A DNA stretch of 64,000 nucleotides from Bacteroidales bacterium (GTDB lineage Bacteria; Bacteroidota; Bacteroidia; Bacteroidales; Marinilabiliaceae), in the NCBI GenBank assembly GCA_003249255.1, contig QKJP01000017.1:53678-117677 (forward strand), written 5' to 3'. Below the pieces are notes generated by a model. It made no database searches. It worked only from the letters and a program-made list of their open reading frames with translations, and was not told the DNA's origin. This document shows, one piece after another, positions 9,306 through 19,758 of the stretch (the stretch's first letter is position 1; each line of letters starts with the position of its first letter). The position numbers and the translations under genes were made by a program.

Positions 9306-11840
9306 ATGAAACAAACATTACTAATTATTGCTTCTGCTCTACTGTTGCTTTCATGCAACAAGACTGCGCAGCAAGCAACAATTGAGCGAGATCAAGATTT
9401 TAATTTTGGTTGGAAATTCTCTTTAGACCAAGAAGGAGATGCTTTTGCGGCTGATTTGGCCGATAGTTCATGGCGTACTGTAAATGTACCTCACGACTGG
9501 AGTGCTGAATTTGAATTCGACTCTATTCAAGGAGAAGGGTGTACGGGTTACTTATTAGGCGGTATAGGTTGGTATCGTAAACACTTTACGGTTGACTTTA
9601 ACCCATCAGAAAAAGTTTATGTACACTTTGATGGTGTATATAATAATTCTGAATTATGGATTAATGGTGAAAAACTTGGAGAACATCCTTATGGTTACTC
9701 TCCTTTTTACTTCGACATTACTCCTTTCTTAAAAGCAGAAGGCAATGTAATTGCTGTAAAAGTGGATCGCACACGCTATGCAGATAGCCGATGGTACACA
9801 GGTTCTGGTATCTACAGAAATGTTAAACTTGTTAAAACAAACAAATTACACGTGCCAATTTGGGGTACTTACATTCAAACTCCAAAAGTCTCAAAAGAAG
9901 AAGCAACAATTAATGTATCAGTACGCGTCGCTAATGATTTTGATACAGATCAAGCATTTACATTAACAACAGACATCTTTAACTCTGCCGGAGTAAAAGT
10001 TGCAACACTTACCCATGACGCAACTGCTAAAACAGGTGAAACAACTATTGATGCAGAAACCACATTAAGCAATCCAGAATTATGGGGAATTGAAACACCT
10101 ACGTTATACAAAGCTGTAACTTCTCTGTCTTCAAATGGAAAGCTTGTTGATCAATATAAGACTACATTTGGTATTCGCTCCATTCGTTTTGACAAAGAAA
10201 CAGGTTTCTATTTAAACGAAGAGAACATGAAAATTAAAGGTGTTTGCTTGCACCACGATGCCGGTCTAGTTGGTGCTGCTGTGCCAAAAGCTGTATGGAA
10301 ACGCCGTTTAGAACAATTAAAAGAAACTGGCTGTAATGCCCTTCGTATTTCCCACAACCCAAGTTCAGAAGAGCTTCTTGAACTTTGTGATGAAATGGGC
10401 TTTTTGGTACAAGACGAGTTCTTTGATGAGTGGGATTTCCCAAAAGACAAACGTAAAAACATGAAAGAACAATCTGTAGATTACATTACACGTGGCTATG
10501 GCGAACACTTTCACAAATGGAATAAATTTGATTTGACAAACACAGTATTGTGTCACCGCAACCATCCTTCAGTTTTCCAATGGAGTATCGGAAACGAAAT
10601 TGAGTGGACGTATCCTGAAAACGCAAAAGCAACAGGGTTCTTTGGTAACATGGATTGGAGTGGAAACTATTTCTGGAGTCAACCGCCCATCGGCAAGGAG
10701 AAAATACGTGAAGTTTTCTTAGAAGAACAAGCAAAAGAGAACAAGCCATACCAGGTTGGAAAAACAGCTCAAATGCTTTCTGATTGGACAAAAGAACTAG
10801 ACAAAGCTCGTCCGGTAGTTGCAAACTGTATTTTACCATCTGCAAGTTTTGAGTCTGGATATGCAGATGCACTTGATATCGTAGGATTTTCATACCGCCA
10901 AGTAATGTATGATTACGCGCGTAAGTTCTACCCTGAGAAAACTATTATGGGTACTGAAAACTTACCTCAATACCACGAGTGGAAAGCTATCATGGAGCGT
11001 CCATTCGTATCAGGTACATTCTTATGGACAGGTTTTGATTACTTAGGAGAAAGAAATGAATCATGGCCATCAAAAGCGACTGCTTCCGGTTTATTTGACT
11101 TAGCAGGATTCGAAAAGCCTGGTTACCACATGTACCGTACGTTATGGAATGACGAGCCACACGTACACATCTACACCAACAACACTGAGGTTTCTAAATA
11201 TAAAGTAGATGAGTCCGGTGCAGTGGTAGCTAAAGATGGGTTCAACTGGGAACAAGCATTATGGTTCTGGTACGATGTTGAAGAACATTGGAATTACAAT
11301 GACAATGAAACAGTTATTGTAGAGGTATTTTCAAACTGTGAGGAAGTTGAGTTATTCTTAAATAACGAATCGTTAGGTACTAAAAAACTTGCGAGCTTCC
11401 CGGATCATATTTACAAATGGGCAGTTCCTTTTAAAGCCGGGACACTTACTGCAAAAGCAGTTAAAAACAACAAACCGGTAGAAATGTCAATTGCAACAGC
11501 TAGTGAAGCTACTAAAGTTAAAATCACTGTTGACAAAACAGAATTAACTGCTGATGGTTATGACGTTGCACATGTAACACTTCAATTGGTTGATTCAAAT
11601 GGAAATCCTGTGAAAAAACAGGAAAAAACAATCACTATTGATGTAGATGGCGCTGTGAAAGCGTTAGGTGTAGATAACGGTTTCCATGCAAGCGTACAAA
11701 AATACCAATCAAATACTATCACAACTAATAACGGACGTGCTTTATTAATTGTACAATCGACTCTAAAACAAGGATCGGCAACAATTACAGCAAGTTCAGA
11801 AGGATTAGAAACTAACAGCACTACTCTCTCTGTTAAATAG
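9306..11840 (+). CDS. GH2 beta-galactosidase lipoprotein with DUF4982 and Ig-like C-terminus
   Basis: Retaining glycoside hydrolase of family 2, 844 residues, probably a periplasmic or surface lipoprotein (signal ending LLLLSC). Domains: sugar-binding jelly roll (WYRKHF, about 90), Ig-like linker, TIM barrel, DUF4982, and a bacterial Ig-like domain at the C-terminus. Acid/base Glu431 sits in IGNE and the probable nucleophile Glu551 in MGTENLP. The architecture is common among beta-galactosidases that act on red-algal galactan oligosaccharides, and the nearby GH117 supports this. GH2 also contains beta-glucuronidases and mannosidases, so galactose specificity is inferred. It is followed directly by a terminator, so it appears monocistronic. 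Confidence 0.93.
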   Translation: MKQTLLIIASALLLLSCNKTAQQATIERDQDFNFGWKFSLDQEGDAFAADLADSSWRTVNVPHDWSAEFEFDSIQGEGCTGYLLGGIGWYRKHFTVDFNPSEKVYVHFDGVYNNSELWINGEKLGEHPYGYSPFYFDITPFLKAEGNVIAVKVDRTRYADSRWYTGSGIYRNVKLVKTNKLHVPIWGTYIQTPKVSKEEATINVSVRVANDFDTDQAFTLTTDIFNSAGVKVATLTHDATAKTGETTIDAETTLSNPELWGIETPTLYKAVTSLSSNGKLVDQYKTTFGIRSIRFDKETGFYLNEENMKIKGVCLHHDAGLVGAAVPKAVWKRRLEQLKETGCNALRISHNPSSEELLELCDEMGFLVQDEFFDEWDFPKDKRKNMKEQSVDYITRGYGEHFHKWNKFDLTNTVLCHRNHPSVFQWSIGNEIEWTYPENAKATGFFGNMDWSGNYFWSQPPIGKEKIREVFLEEQAKENKPYQVGKTAQMLSDWTKELDKARPVVANCILPSASFESGYADALDIVGFSYRQVMYDYARKFYPEKTIMGTENLPQYHEWKAIMERPFVSGTFLWTGFDYLGERNESWPSKATASGLFDLAGFEKPGYHMYRTLWNDEPHVHIYTNNTEVSKYKVDESGAVVAKDGFNWEQALWFWYDVEEHWNYNDNETVIVEVFSNCEEVELFLNNESLGTKKLASFPDHIYKWAVPFKAGTLTAKAVKNNKPVEMSIATASEATKVKITVDKTELTADGYDVAHVTLQLVDSNGNPVKKQEKTITIDVDGAVKALGVDNGFHASVQKYQSNTITTNNGRALLIVQSTLKQGSATITASSEGLETNSTTLSVK

Positions 11841-11848
11841 TTTCTTGA

Positions 11849-11873
11849 AACAGGCACCTCAATGGTGCCTGTT
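11849..11873 (+). terminator. Rho-independent terminator of the GH2 gene
   Basis: 10 bp perfect stem (AACAGGCACC with GGTGCCTGTT) around a TCAAT loop, followed by a run of about ten T. It begins 8 bp after the GH2 stop. Confidence 0.93.
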
Positions 11874-12029
11874 TTTTTTTTACTCGCTTTTTTCTATTTC
11901 TCACTCTACTTATTTTAACATTTTCTTCATTTTTCACTGAAAGTCTATAGTATTTACAATTGAACTGAGGTTTCTTTTATTATATTTACATCAACCTAAC
12001 AATTCAAAAGAGCTAGACTAAATTCATTT

Positions 12030-15000
12030 ATGAAGCGAAAAATTACATTCTTAACTATACTTTTAACCTTTTTTTGTAATCAATTATATAGTAAATACTG
12101 GTTTAGGAAATTAGATTCTGATGTAGGGCTAAGCCTTGTGAGATCAATATGCCGGGATCATAATGATTATCTCTGGATTGGAAACGATGGCATTGGTCTC
12201 ATGCGCTATGATGGCTACAACATAGAACGATACCTTGCCAATACCAAAGACACCACTAGTATAAGTAGCGATGGCATATGTCACATCTACGAAGATACAC
12301 ATCAAAATTTATGGGTTGGTACATCTTTTGGCTTAAATCGTTATAACTCGAAAGAGAATCGATTTGAACGTTATCAATTTAAAGGCAACGATGAAGGCTA
12401 TCAATCTTCCAATTACATTCGAAGAATAGTAGAATCACCTGATTCCACACTATTTATTCTTACTCACAATGGAATTTATCAATACGACCGCAATACCAAT
12501 GCCTTCAAATCCTATTACTTCAGTGTAAAGCAATCTGAAAATGATTTCACCTGTATGGATTGGGATAAAAATGGAAATTGCTGGTGCGCAACTGTCGACA
12601 AAAACGGCCTCTTTTTATTTGAGGATGGCAAATTCACTTACCTAGAGGACACACTGAACACAACCAAAAACTTTGGCGAAAAACTACTCACAATAGATGA
12701 GGATAATAATTTTTGGTACAGTAACTATGGTGTTGGGTTTGCCAAATTTGATCCACAAAGTAAAGTTTTTTCATACTTTCCGATTAATAAAGAAGAGTCC
12801 GGCACCAATGGAAAATTCATCACAGACCTTGAGAATGTTAATGATTCAATTTTAATGATTGCAATTGACCAGGGAGGAATAAATATCCTTAATAAAAGAA
12901 ATAATACCTTTGAGTACATCACCTACGATAACCCCGGATATGGTGAACTACTATCCGATGGTATCTATTGCATCCATCAAGACAAAGAAGGCATTATTTG
13001 GACAGGTACTTCCAGAGGGGGCGTTTTTTACAGCAACCCCAAAGAAGCACGCTTTACCTCACACACCCCACTCAGGTTATTAGATAAAAATGCAGTGAAT
13101 GAATCATATGCTCCCTCACACAGTATCATTTCTTGTTTTTTTGAAGATCGGGATGGCAAAATATGGATTGGAACAGATGGCGGAGGCATAAACATCTATG
13201 ATAGAGAAAGTCAAAAATTCACCTTTACGAAAAAAAATATTGGACTAAGAAATATCCGCTCCATTAATGAAGATAAAAACGGAATTATCTGGATTGCCTC
13301 ATGGGATGAGAAGATTGCCTCCTATAATAAAAATACTCACCAATTAGACTACCACAATTTTTTAGGCTCTAACTACCATGGTTATAACCATAAAAGTTAT
13401 TGGAGTTTATTCATCGATAGTAAAAACCGTTTTTGGGTTAGTTACCCAATTGGTTTTGTTGGAAAATTTAATGAGAAACAAAAACTACAGGGTGAATATT
13501 TTACTAATGATACAGTTAATATGACGATCCCCGTTATTTATGAATCAAAGGAGTCAGAAATATTCGTTTTATCGAGAAATGGCATTTTTAAATACAATGA
13601 AGATCAGGATAAAATGGAAACGTTTGTGAACCGTTTGGAAACTGCCGTCATGGATTTTGATGATGAAGGTAATATATGGTACGGCACGCTTCAAGCCGGA
13701 ATTTTCAAATGTGATAAAAACGGAAATGAATTATTACACTTAACAGCAGATGATGGTTTAATAGATAATACTATTAATGGTCTCCTTGTTTATAAGGATG
13801 AGATTTGGTTTTCAACCAATAAAGGAATAAGTGTTTACAACACATCCTCTCAAAACTTCACGAACTACAACAAAGAGGATGGATTGCAAGGCAACCAATT
13901 CTTTTGGCAAGCAGCCTTGAAAACAAAAAATGGGGAACTTTATTTTGGAGGTCAAAATGGCTTTAGCCACTTTCATCCTGAGCACATCAAAATAAATACT
14001 AAAATCCCGCCTGTATACATTTCTAAATTATGGATTAACAACGAATTAATTTCTCCAGACAAAGACTCAAAAGTTTTAAAAAAAGAAATCAATTTTAGCG
14101 AAAACATAACCATTCCATGGAAAAAACAGTTGTCTTTAGAATTTGAAATTTTAGCGATAAGCTACACTTTTCCCTACAAAAACATCTATTCCTACAAATT
14201 AGATGGTTTTGATGATCAATGGCTATCGACAGATGCCTACAATCGCAAAATCACCTATACTAACTTAAGTCCAGGCAACTACACATTTAACATAAAAGCA
14301 TGCAACAATGATAAAGTATGGAATCAAGAAGGACATCAATTAAATGTGATCATTACGCCTCCCTTTTGGAAAACGATTTGGTTTTATTTTCTGGAAATAT
14401 CAACTATTCTGCTATTAATATACACCTTTCTTAAAGCACGTGAACGAAAAAACATTAAGGACAAAGAAATACTTCAAAACAAAGTAATAGAACGTACTAA
14501 AGTAATTCAGGAGCAACACACCCAGCTTAATGTACAAAATAAAAAATTGGCTGTTCAAAATGAAAAGCTGGCTTCTCAAAAAAGAGAATTACAAACTCAA
14601 CGAGACGAGTTATTTCTAGCCCGAACTTTACTTGAAAAAAAGGTGGACGAACGTACCCGTGATTTAAAAATAGCAAAGGAAAAGGCAGAAAAATCAGACC
14701 AATTGAAATCCTTCTTTCTGGCAAATATGTCTCATGAAATAAGAACACCCATGAATGCCATCGTAGGATTCTCGGGTTTACTTGACGATGATTCATTAAC
14801 GAAAGAAGACCGCAAAAACTACATTTCTATTATCAATTCGAACAGTGAATCATTGCTATATTTAATCGAAGATATCCTTGACTTCTCAATGATAGAGAGT
14901 AACCAATTAAAAATAAATAAACAGCAACTCATTTTAAACTCCATCCTTAATGAAGTTTACTCTTCCTTTTCTCTAAGAAATACTAATTCAAAAGTCGAAA

Positions 15001-15377
15001 TTAAACTAATTAACAACTTAGATATAATAAATACAAGCATTTACTCAGATGCATACCGCATAAAGCAAATATTAACCAATTTGATTGGCAACGCTTTAAA
15101 ATTCACAAAAGAAGGCTTTGTTGAAATTGGAGCCCAAAAAATAGACAATTACATAGAACTATATGTTAAAGATAGTGGTCCAGGAATATCTCCAGAAGAG
15201 CAAGCTGTTATATTTGATCAATTTGTAAAACTTGAAAAAGATCAACAAATGGCGCACAGAGGAATTGGCTTAGGATTAGCCATAACCAAAAAGCTCGCTC
15301 AACTTCTTAACGGGGATGTAACCGTTGAGTCCGAAATTGGTATTGGCTCAAAATTCACTTTCAAATTTCAGGAATAA
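12030..15377 (+). CDS. Reg_prop/Y_Y_Y sensor histidine kinase without receiver or HTH
   Basis: Membrane sensor kinase of 1115 residues: signal peptide, Reg_prop propeller repeats (IWIGTDGGG, about residue 380), Y_Y_Y domain, membrane helix (about 779-800), long coiled coil, HisKA with His902 in NMSHEIRTP, and HATPase with [10 protein letters not shown]. It ends a few residues after the HATPase, whereas its two relatives at 37048 and 40945 carry a receiver and the 3213 protein a receiver plus AraC domain. The 119 bp after the stop contain no receiver in another frame, so this is a natural end and not a frameshift. It must pass its phosphate to a separate regulator not visible in this window. 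It lies between GH2 and GH117, so a galactan-sensing role is likely but inferred. Confidence 0.93.
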   Translation: MKRKITFLTILLTFFCNQLYSKYWFRKLDSDVGLSLVRSICRDHNDYLWIGNDGIGLMRYDGYNIERYLANTKDTTSISSDGICHIYEDTHQNLWVGTSFGLNRYNSKENRFERYQFKGNDEGYQSSNYIRRIVESPDSTLFILTHNGIYQYDRNTNAFKSYYFSVKQSENDFTCMDWDKNGNCWCATVDKNGLFLFEDGKFTYLEDTLNTTKNFGEKLLTIDEDNNFWYSNYGVGFAKFDPQSKVFSYFPINKEESGTNGKFITDLENVNDSILMIAIDQGGINILNKRNNTFEYITYDNPGYGELLSDGIYCIHQDKEGIIWTGTSRGGVFYSNPKEARFTSHTPLRLLDKNAVNESYAPSHSIISCFFEDRDGKIWIGTDGGGINIYDRESQKFTFTKKNIGLRNIRSINEDKNGIIWIASWDEKIASYNKNTHQLDYHNFLGSNYHGYNHKSYWSLFIDSKNRFWVSYPIGFVGKFNEKQKLQGEYFTNDTVNMTIPVIYESKESEIFVLSRNGIFKYNEDQDKMETFVNRLETAVMDFDDEGNIWYGTLQAGIFKCDKNGNELLHLTADDGLIDNTINGLLVYKDEIWFSTNKGISVYNTSSQNFTNYNKEDGLQGNQFFWQAALKTKNGELYFGGQNGFSHFHPEHIKINTKIPPVYISKLWINNELISPDKDSKVLKKEINFSENITIPWKKQLSLEFEILAISYTFPYKNIYSYKLDGFDDQWLSTDAYNRKITYTNLSPGNYTFNIKACNNDKVWNQEGHQLNVIITPPFWKTIWFYFLEISTILLLIYTFLKARERKNIKDKEILQNKVIERTKVIQEQHTQLNVQNKKLAVQNEKLASQKRELQTQRDELFLARTLLEKKVDERTRDLKIAKEKAEKSDQLKSFFLANMSHEIRTPMNAIVGFSGLLDDDSLTKEDRKNYISIINSNSESLLYLIEDILDFSMIESNQLKINKQQLILNSILNEVYSSFSLRNTNSKVEIKLINNLDIINTSIYSDAYRIKQILTNLIGNALKFTKEGFVEIGAQKIDNYIELYVKDSGPGISPEEQAVIFDQFVKLEKDQQMAHRGIGLGLAITKKLAQLLNGDVTVESEIGIGSKFTFKFQE

Positions 15378-15423
15378 GTGTTTATTAATTAACCCTTGAG
15401 CTATGTATTTTAGCTAAATTCCC

Positions 15424-15431
15424 TATTTTTG
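15424..15431 (+). promoter_or_regulatory. Candidate -7 element of the GH117 gene
   Basis: TATTTTTG fits the Bacteroidota -7 consensus TAnnTTTG and stands about 65 nt before the GH117 start. No good -33 box is found 19 nt upstream (nearest TTG is 25 nt away), so the call is tentative. Confidence 0.35.
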
Positions 15432-15496
15432 TTAGGCTCGCAAAAAACGGTAAATAAAGAAACGAGCAAATTGAACTATAAATATTAAATATTATT

Positions 15497-16738
15497 ATGA
15501 AGAAATTATTATTTCTAGGATTAAGTGCATTGGCAGTTGGATTTAGCAGCTGCGATTGCAAAACACAAACGGCATGTTGTGATGGTGAAAAAGTTGAACC
15601 TACAGCAGAGCAAATTGAAAAATTAGGAATCACGAATAAAGATTCGTTAAGTGCCGCAACAAAACGCGCACTAAAATGGCCAAACATTGGCAATGAATGG
15701 TTTATTGAATATGAAACGTATGATCTTGAAGGTGATTTGGCATACGAAGAAGGGGTAGTTCGTCGTGATCCAAGTGGTATCATTAAAGAAAATGGCAAAT
15801 ACTACGTATGGTATACCAAAAGTGTAGGCCCTACTGATGGCTTTGGCGGAGACATTGAACATGAGAAAGTTTTCCCTTGGGATAGATGTGATATTTGGTA
15901 CGCTACTTCTGAAGATGGTATTACCTGGAAAGAAGAAGGTATGGCTGTAGCTCGTGGTGACAAAGGTGAATACGATGACCGTTCGGTTTTTACTGTTGAG
16001 ATCATGAAAGACAAAGGCAAATATTACCTGGTATACCAAACAATAGGTGGTTTATACCAAGTGCGTACTAAAAACCAAGTTGGTTTAGCTTGGTCGGATT
16101 CCCCAGATGGTCCTTGGGAAAAGTCAAAAGAGCCAATCTTAAGCCCTGCTGACAATGGAGTATGGAAAGGTGATAAGCAAGACCGTTTTGCGGTTGAGAA
16201 AAAAGGTGACTTCGATTCTCATAAAGTACACGATCCATGTATTATTCCTTTCAAAGGTAAATATTACTTGTATTACAAAGGTGAGCAAATGGGTGAAGAA
16301 ATCACTTTTGGAGGTCGCCAAATTCGTCATGGGGTTGCTATTGCGGATAATCCTAAAGGGCCTTACAAAAAATCTCCTTACAACCCAATTTCAAATAGTG
16401 GTCATGAGATTTGTGTTTGGAAATACAACGGTGGTATCGCTTCTTTGATTACTACTGATGGTCCTGAGAAAAACACCATGCAGTGGTCTCCTGATGGGAT
16501 CAACTTTGAGATTATGTCACACATCAAAGGTGCTCCTCATGCAATTGGTTTAAACCGTACAGCTGATAACGAAAAAGAACCAACTGAAATTATGCGTTGG
16601 GGTCTTACTCACAAATATGAAAACTACGATTACCAATACATTCGTGGATTTAAATCGCACCGTGTAATGGCACACAAAGCAAAAGGTGTTGACGGTAGCA
16701 AAGAAGCAACAGCTTCGTTATCGGATGCTAATAAATAA
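15497..16738 (+). CDS. GH117 alpha-1,3-(3,6-anhydro)-L-galactosidase, lipoprotein
   Basis: Exo-acting enzyme that removes 3,6-anhydro-L-galactose from the non-reducing end of agar or porphyran oligosaccharides (neoagarobiose hydrolase). 413 residues with a lipoprotein-type signal ending GFSSC. The five-bladed propeller carries Asp91 (RRDPSG), Asp246 (VHDPC), His303 and Glu304 (SGHE); these fit the active-site set I recall for characterised GH117 enzymes, including the unusual histidine proposed as acid. Further family stretches such as KGDFDSHKVHDP and TTDGPEKNT are intact. It is followed by a terminator and appears monocistronic. Together with the GH2 gene it would split neoagaro-oligosaccharides into anhydrogalactose and galactose. 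Confidence 0.95.
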   Translation: MKKLLFLGLSALAVGFSSCDCKTQTACCDGEKVEPTAEQIEKLGITNKDSLSAATKRALKWPNIGNEWFIEYETYDLEGDLAYEEGVVRRDPSGIIKENGKYYVWYTKSVGPTDGFGGDIEHEKVFPWDRCDIWYATSEDGITWKEEGMAVARGDKGEYDDRSVFTVEIMKDKGKYYLVYQTIGGLYQVRTKNQVGLAWSDSPDGPWEKSKEPILSPADNGVWKGDKQDRFAVEKKGDFDSHKVHDPCIIPFKGKYYLYYKGEQMGEEITFGGRQIRHGVAIADNPKGPYKKSPYNPISNSGHEICVWKYNGGIASLITTDGPEKNTMQWSPDGINFEIMSHIKGAPHAIGLNRTADNEKEPTEIMRWGLTHKYENYDYQYIRGFKSHRVMAHKAKGVDGSKEATASLSDANK

Positions 16739-16760
16739 TCAATTTACTATGTAAAATAGG

Positions 16761-16785
16761 AAGGCTGCTCGTAATGAGCAGCCTT
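16761..16785 (+). terminator. Rho-independent terminator of the GH117 gene
   Basis: 10 bp perfect stem (AAGGCTGCTC with GAGCAGCCTT) around a GTAAT loop, then a T-run, 23 bp after the stop. Confidence 0.92.
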
Positions 16786-16924
16786 TTTTCTTTGCTAATT
16801 TCCAATATTTAATCCGGTTAAAACTTTATCTTTTCAAAGTCATACCACCCTTATTATAATAATTAGCAGCATTGGTCTTCATCACTAACTCCCCTTTACT
16901 TAAATCCCTGTTTAATGAACAAAA

Positions 16925-16950
16925 AAAGGTTTCCTAAAAAGAAAACCTTT
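16925..16950 (-). terminator. Terminator of the CotH-VTC-DUF4956 gene set
   Basis: 8 bp stem (AAAGGTTT with AAACCTTT); read on the minus strand it is followed by seven T (complement of 16921-16927). It lies 24 bp beyond the DUF4956 stop. Confidence 0.75.
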
Positions 16951-16973
16951 GCCAATATAATGGTCTTAATGAC

Positions 16974-17657
16974 TTAATTCAAATCACTATCATTTAAATC
17001 AAAAGCGGTTACATTTGATGGATGATCATCGTAATAATAAATAATAATCTCAGCGGTGTCTCTTAAGAAATTTACTTTTCCCACCTCTGCACGATTGATT
17101 ACAAGACCTGTTCTTTGAGATAAATCCTGTAACATTTCTTCATATTTCTCAGGTTTAATCAAGTCAATTTTTTCATAAACAATAAGTTTACTCGACTCGT
17201 GCTTCAATAACCACACCCGCTCTAATCCCCAAGTAATGGCAATTAAAATGAAATTGGTAACCGCTAATTCAGCATAACTAACTTTTTTACTACTCAAGGC
17301 ATTGATAACCGACAAGCCTAAAATCATAAAAAGATAAGTCATTTCTTTAATTGGAATCTGGGTAGTGCGATAACGAATAATTCCAAAAATGGCAAATAAC
17401 CCAAAGGCAAAACCCAATTGCAGCTTCACACTCTCAAGCAAGAAACACAATAAAAATACGGTTGAACTTATTAATAAAAAAGTAAATAAGTAATCTTTAC
17501 GCTTTGAAGCCTGATAGTACAACACCCTTACCAAAACCATTGTAACAGCCAGGTTTAAGGCAAACCTTATCAATAATTGAAAAAAATCTTCCCAGTTAAT
17601 AACTTTAATATCAAATAGTTTTACGACACCAAAAACTATATTAAAATCGAAATCCAT
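16974..17657 (-). CDS. DUF4956 integral membrane protein
   Basis: 227 residues with about four to five membrane helices in the first two thirds (for example FFQLLIRFALNLAVTMVLV and YLFMILGLSVINALSS) and a soluble C-terminal part. The conserved stretch GLFAIFGIIRYRTTQIPIKEM is the hallmark of DUF4956 proteins. Their biochemical role is not established, but they are repeatedly encoded beside VTC-domain proteins and CotH kinases, as here. It is the last gene of the set, 55 bp after the VTC gene. Confidence 0.88.
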   Translation of the reverse strand: MDFDFNIVFGVVKLFDIKVINWEDFFQLLIRFALNLAVTMVLVRVLYYQASKRKDYLFTFLLISSTVFLLCFLLESVKLQLGFAFGLFAIFGIIRYRTTQIPIKEMTYLFMILGLSVINALSSKKVSYAELAVTNFILIAITWGLERVWLLKHESSKLIVYEKIDLIKPEKYEEMLQDLSQRTGLVINRAEVGKVNFLRDTAEIIIYYYDDHPSNVTAFDLNDSDLN

Positions 17658-17712
17658 AGCATTTTTATTTTTACATTAATTATTTAATAATTCATTAATA
17701 TTTTGACAATCA

Positions 17713-18486
17713 TTACAAGCTATTCATTGCATGTACAGCTTTTAGCCTATCTATTTTCACAAATTTATCCTTAAAACGATTTGATTTTAAGTGAGAATAT
17801 AAGGATGCTGTACCCACGCAATATTTACTGAAAGAATCGGGCCTAACACTATGCTTTTTTAACACCCTCATAGCCGTGGAGTCTAAAGTATATGCACCTT
17901 GCTTTAACTCTAATATGGCAATTTCAGGATAATTCTTTTCATTGCCACCAACACAGATAAACGCCAAATCAAAATCAATCGTTAACCTCTCACTTTCCCC
18001 AACCAAAGTAATACGGCTAAAGTTATTATGCATTTTCAACTCCAAATCTGAACTTTCAAAAGGCGTATAATTTTCTAAAAAAGAAGATTCAGAATCTGAA
18101 AAATGACTTAATTCATTTTCTCTTGAAACCCGATTTTTAATTGTACGACCTTTATTGTTCTTAAACTTAACCTCTAAAAAGTGTTGATTTGAAATAACAT
18201 ACTCCCGCTTTCTAACTTTATACCTGTTTAGTTTTCCATTTTGATGAGCACCGTACATAAAAAAAGATTTTGTATCATAATACCCTGTTTTATAAGGATG
18301 TATACGACAACCATCGATTTCTAATACTTTATATCCATCACCAAGTTCATCCAATATGGCGGGCAATTGGGAAAATGCACAAATAAATTTGGTATCTATC
18401 CGGTTCATTAATTTCACACCATCCATTTGATCTAATGTGATGGGTTGAATATTTTCAACAATTGAATTCAATTTTTCTTTTTCCAT
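17713..18486 (-). CDS. VTC-domain (polyphosphate polymerase-like) protein
   Basis: 257-residue member of the triphosphate tunnel metalloenzyme fold, VTC branch. The eukaryotic VTC4 domain makes inorganic polyphosphate from ATP; the bacterial versions are mostly uncharacterised. Visible family signs are the early NRIDTKF motif, basic strands such as NRYKVRKREY and EVKFKNNKGRTIKNR, the acidic strand TIDFDLAF and the late ILELKQG. There is no signal peptide, so it should be cytoplasmic, perhaps bound to the neighbouring DUF4956 membrane protein. It starts 11 bp after the DUF2490 stop, so the genes are co-transcribed. Confidence 0.88.
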   Translation of the reverse strand: MEKEKLNSIVENIQPITLDQMDGVKLMNRIDTKFICAFSQLPAILDELGDGYKVLEIDGCRIHPYKTGYYDTKSFFMYGAHQNGKLNRYKVRKREYVISNQHFLEVKFKNNKGRTIKNRVSRENELSHFSDSESSFLENYTPFESSDLELKMHNNFSRITLVGESERLTIDFDLAFICVGGNEKNYPEIAILELKQGAYTLDSTAMRVLKKHSVRPDSFSKYCVGTASLYSHLKSNRFKDKFVKIDRLKAVHAMNSL

Positions 18487-18497
18487 CAGACTAAAAT

Positions 18498-19163
18498 TTA
18501 TAGTTCATATCCCATTCCAATAAACAGGATGTTTAATGTTTCAGGCTCAGCAACACCATACTCTTCTTGGCGTCTATATGACAGATCGATACTAACCTTT
18601 TTTGTTAATTGCTTATCGATAGAAAAATAAAGTCTGCGTTTCCATGTACCAACTTCCTCGGCAGGTGAAAGGGCAAAATTATACTCCACTCCTACAGATG
18701 GATTAACAAAATTCTTTTTACGTTTATATTTCACCATTAATTTATGGCGATGAGCCATTTCAGCAATTGCACCATCTTCTGACGTTTTCCAATTTGTGTG
18801 CTGGCGTTGCAATTGAGCTTTATAAGACCATATGAACTTGCCGGTTTTATAATTCAACTTTAAAAAAGCTCCTAAACGATGCATTCTTTGGTTATAGTTT
18901 TCAACCTCATAATTGACTCTATAACGGTAAAAAAGACCCACATCTAATCGTTTCGATAAAGCTTTAGATAAACTAAAATCAGATTGCCAACAACTTAAAC
19001 GAGATGCATTATCAAAGAATCTTAATTCGGGTTCCACCGAAAAATCAATGTCTTTAAACAATTCACCACTCAAAGAGAAGTTAGTCCAGGTTTCAAAATC
19101 TTCGTTTTGAGCCATCAGCGGAAGAGCCACAAAAAGCAATGTGTATATGATTAACTTCTTCAT
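18498..19163 (-). CDS. DUF2490 outer-membrane beta-barrel protein
   Basis: 221 residues with a cleavable signal (ending LPLMAQ) and alternating amphipathic strands rich in aromatic residues, ending in GMGYEL, as in DUF2490 barrel proteins. The function of the family is unknown. It begins 11 bp after the preceding lipoprotein stop and ends 11 bp before the VTC gene, in a tightly packed operon, so it may be the outer-membrane part of the CotH/VTC/DUF4956 system. Confidence 0.8.
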   Translation of the reverse strand: MKKLIIYTLLFVALPLMAQNEDFETWTNFSLSGELFKDIDFSVEPELRFFDNASRLSCWQSDFSLSKALSKRLDVGLFYRYRVNYEVENYNQRMHRLGAFLKLNYKTGKFIWSYKAQLQRQHTNWKTSEDGAIAEMAHRHKLMVKYKRKKNFVNPSVGVEYNFALSPAEEVGTWKRRLYFSIDKQLTKKVSIDLSYRRQEEYGVAEPETLNILFIGMGYEL

Positions 19164-19174
19164 CTTTCATCTCC

Positions 19175-19585
19175 CTATTTAGCAACGTAAATAGTACCAA
19201 CATCTACATGTTGTTTTGACGATGAAATGGTTGCTTTCCGAAAAAGTGCAATTTTCTCAGAAGTTAAATCATAATTTAGAGTTGTATCTTTTGAATAGGT
19301 ATATACGATATAATCCCCTTCCCGTAAATAATCAAATTCGAAATATCCATTGTGATCACATTTCACATCATCCCCATAAAACTCATTTTCATCACCTCCG
19401 TAAATGATATACACATTAGCTTCAGCTGCCGGGAAAGTATCTCGTTTAATGGTAAAGTTACCGTTGTAATTGATGTTTAAAACAGTACCGGATAGTTTGG
19501 CTTGTCCCCCTTCACCTGATCCCTTTTCACAGGCAAATAAACTAAGCAATAGTCCTAAAATGAAATAACCAATAACTCTTCTCAT
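19175..19585 (-). CDS. Small lipoprotein with carboxypeptidase-regulatory-like fold
   Basis: 136 residues. The signal ends LLSLFAC, a lipobox, followed by a low-complexity Gly/Glu/Lys linker. The rest resembles a CarboxypepD_reg/prealbumin-like beta sandwich: LSGTVLNINYNG, then CDHNGYFEFDYLREGDYIVY. Such domains serve as binding or spacer modules. It is the second gene of the CotH operon, separated from CotH by 173 bp that contain a dispersed repeat. Confidence 0.75.
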   Translation of the reverse strand: MRRVIGYFILGLLLSLFACEKGSGEGGQAKLSGTVLNINYNGNFTIKRDTFPAAEANVYIIYGGDENEFYGDDVKCDHNGYFEFDYLREGDYIVYTYSKDTTLNYDLTSEKIALFRKATISSSKQHVDVGTIYVAK

Positions 19586-19609
19586 GACTTAATATTTTTA
19601 ATTACATAT

Positions 19610-19657
19610 CCTTTTTTTACGCATAATTGTTTAACACGAGGCACAAAAACACAGAGT
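19610..19657. repeat. Dispersed intergenic repeat, family A copy 1
   Basis: The core TTTTACGCATAATTGTTTAACAC (19615-19637) recurs almost exactly at 63822-63845, with one extra T there. The part running on through GGCACAAAAACACAGAG matches the copy near 35595-35640. It lies between CotH and the small lipoprotein. Confidence 0.6.
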
Positions 19658-19758
19658 TTACATGGAGTAAATACTCTGCGTAGATGTTTAGACGTTAAAT
19701 CAATAACTTTTTCATTAGGAACAATTGCGGTCTTTCAGATATTTTTATTCTTTAAAAC

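Noticed and set aside
10208..10893. Open reading frames opposite the GH2 gene
   Set aside because: They lie fully inside a gene with intact catalytic motifs and have compositions expected of shadow frames.
15378..15496. Frameshifted receiver after the 12030 kinase
   Set aside because: All frames of the 119 bp lack receiver motifs and soon meet stops; the kinase simply ends at the ATPase domain.
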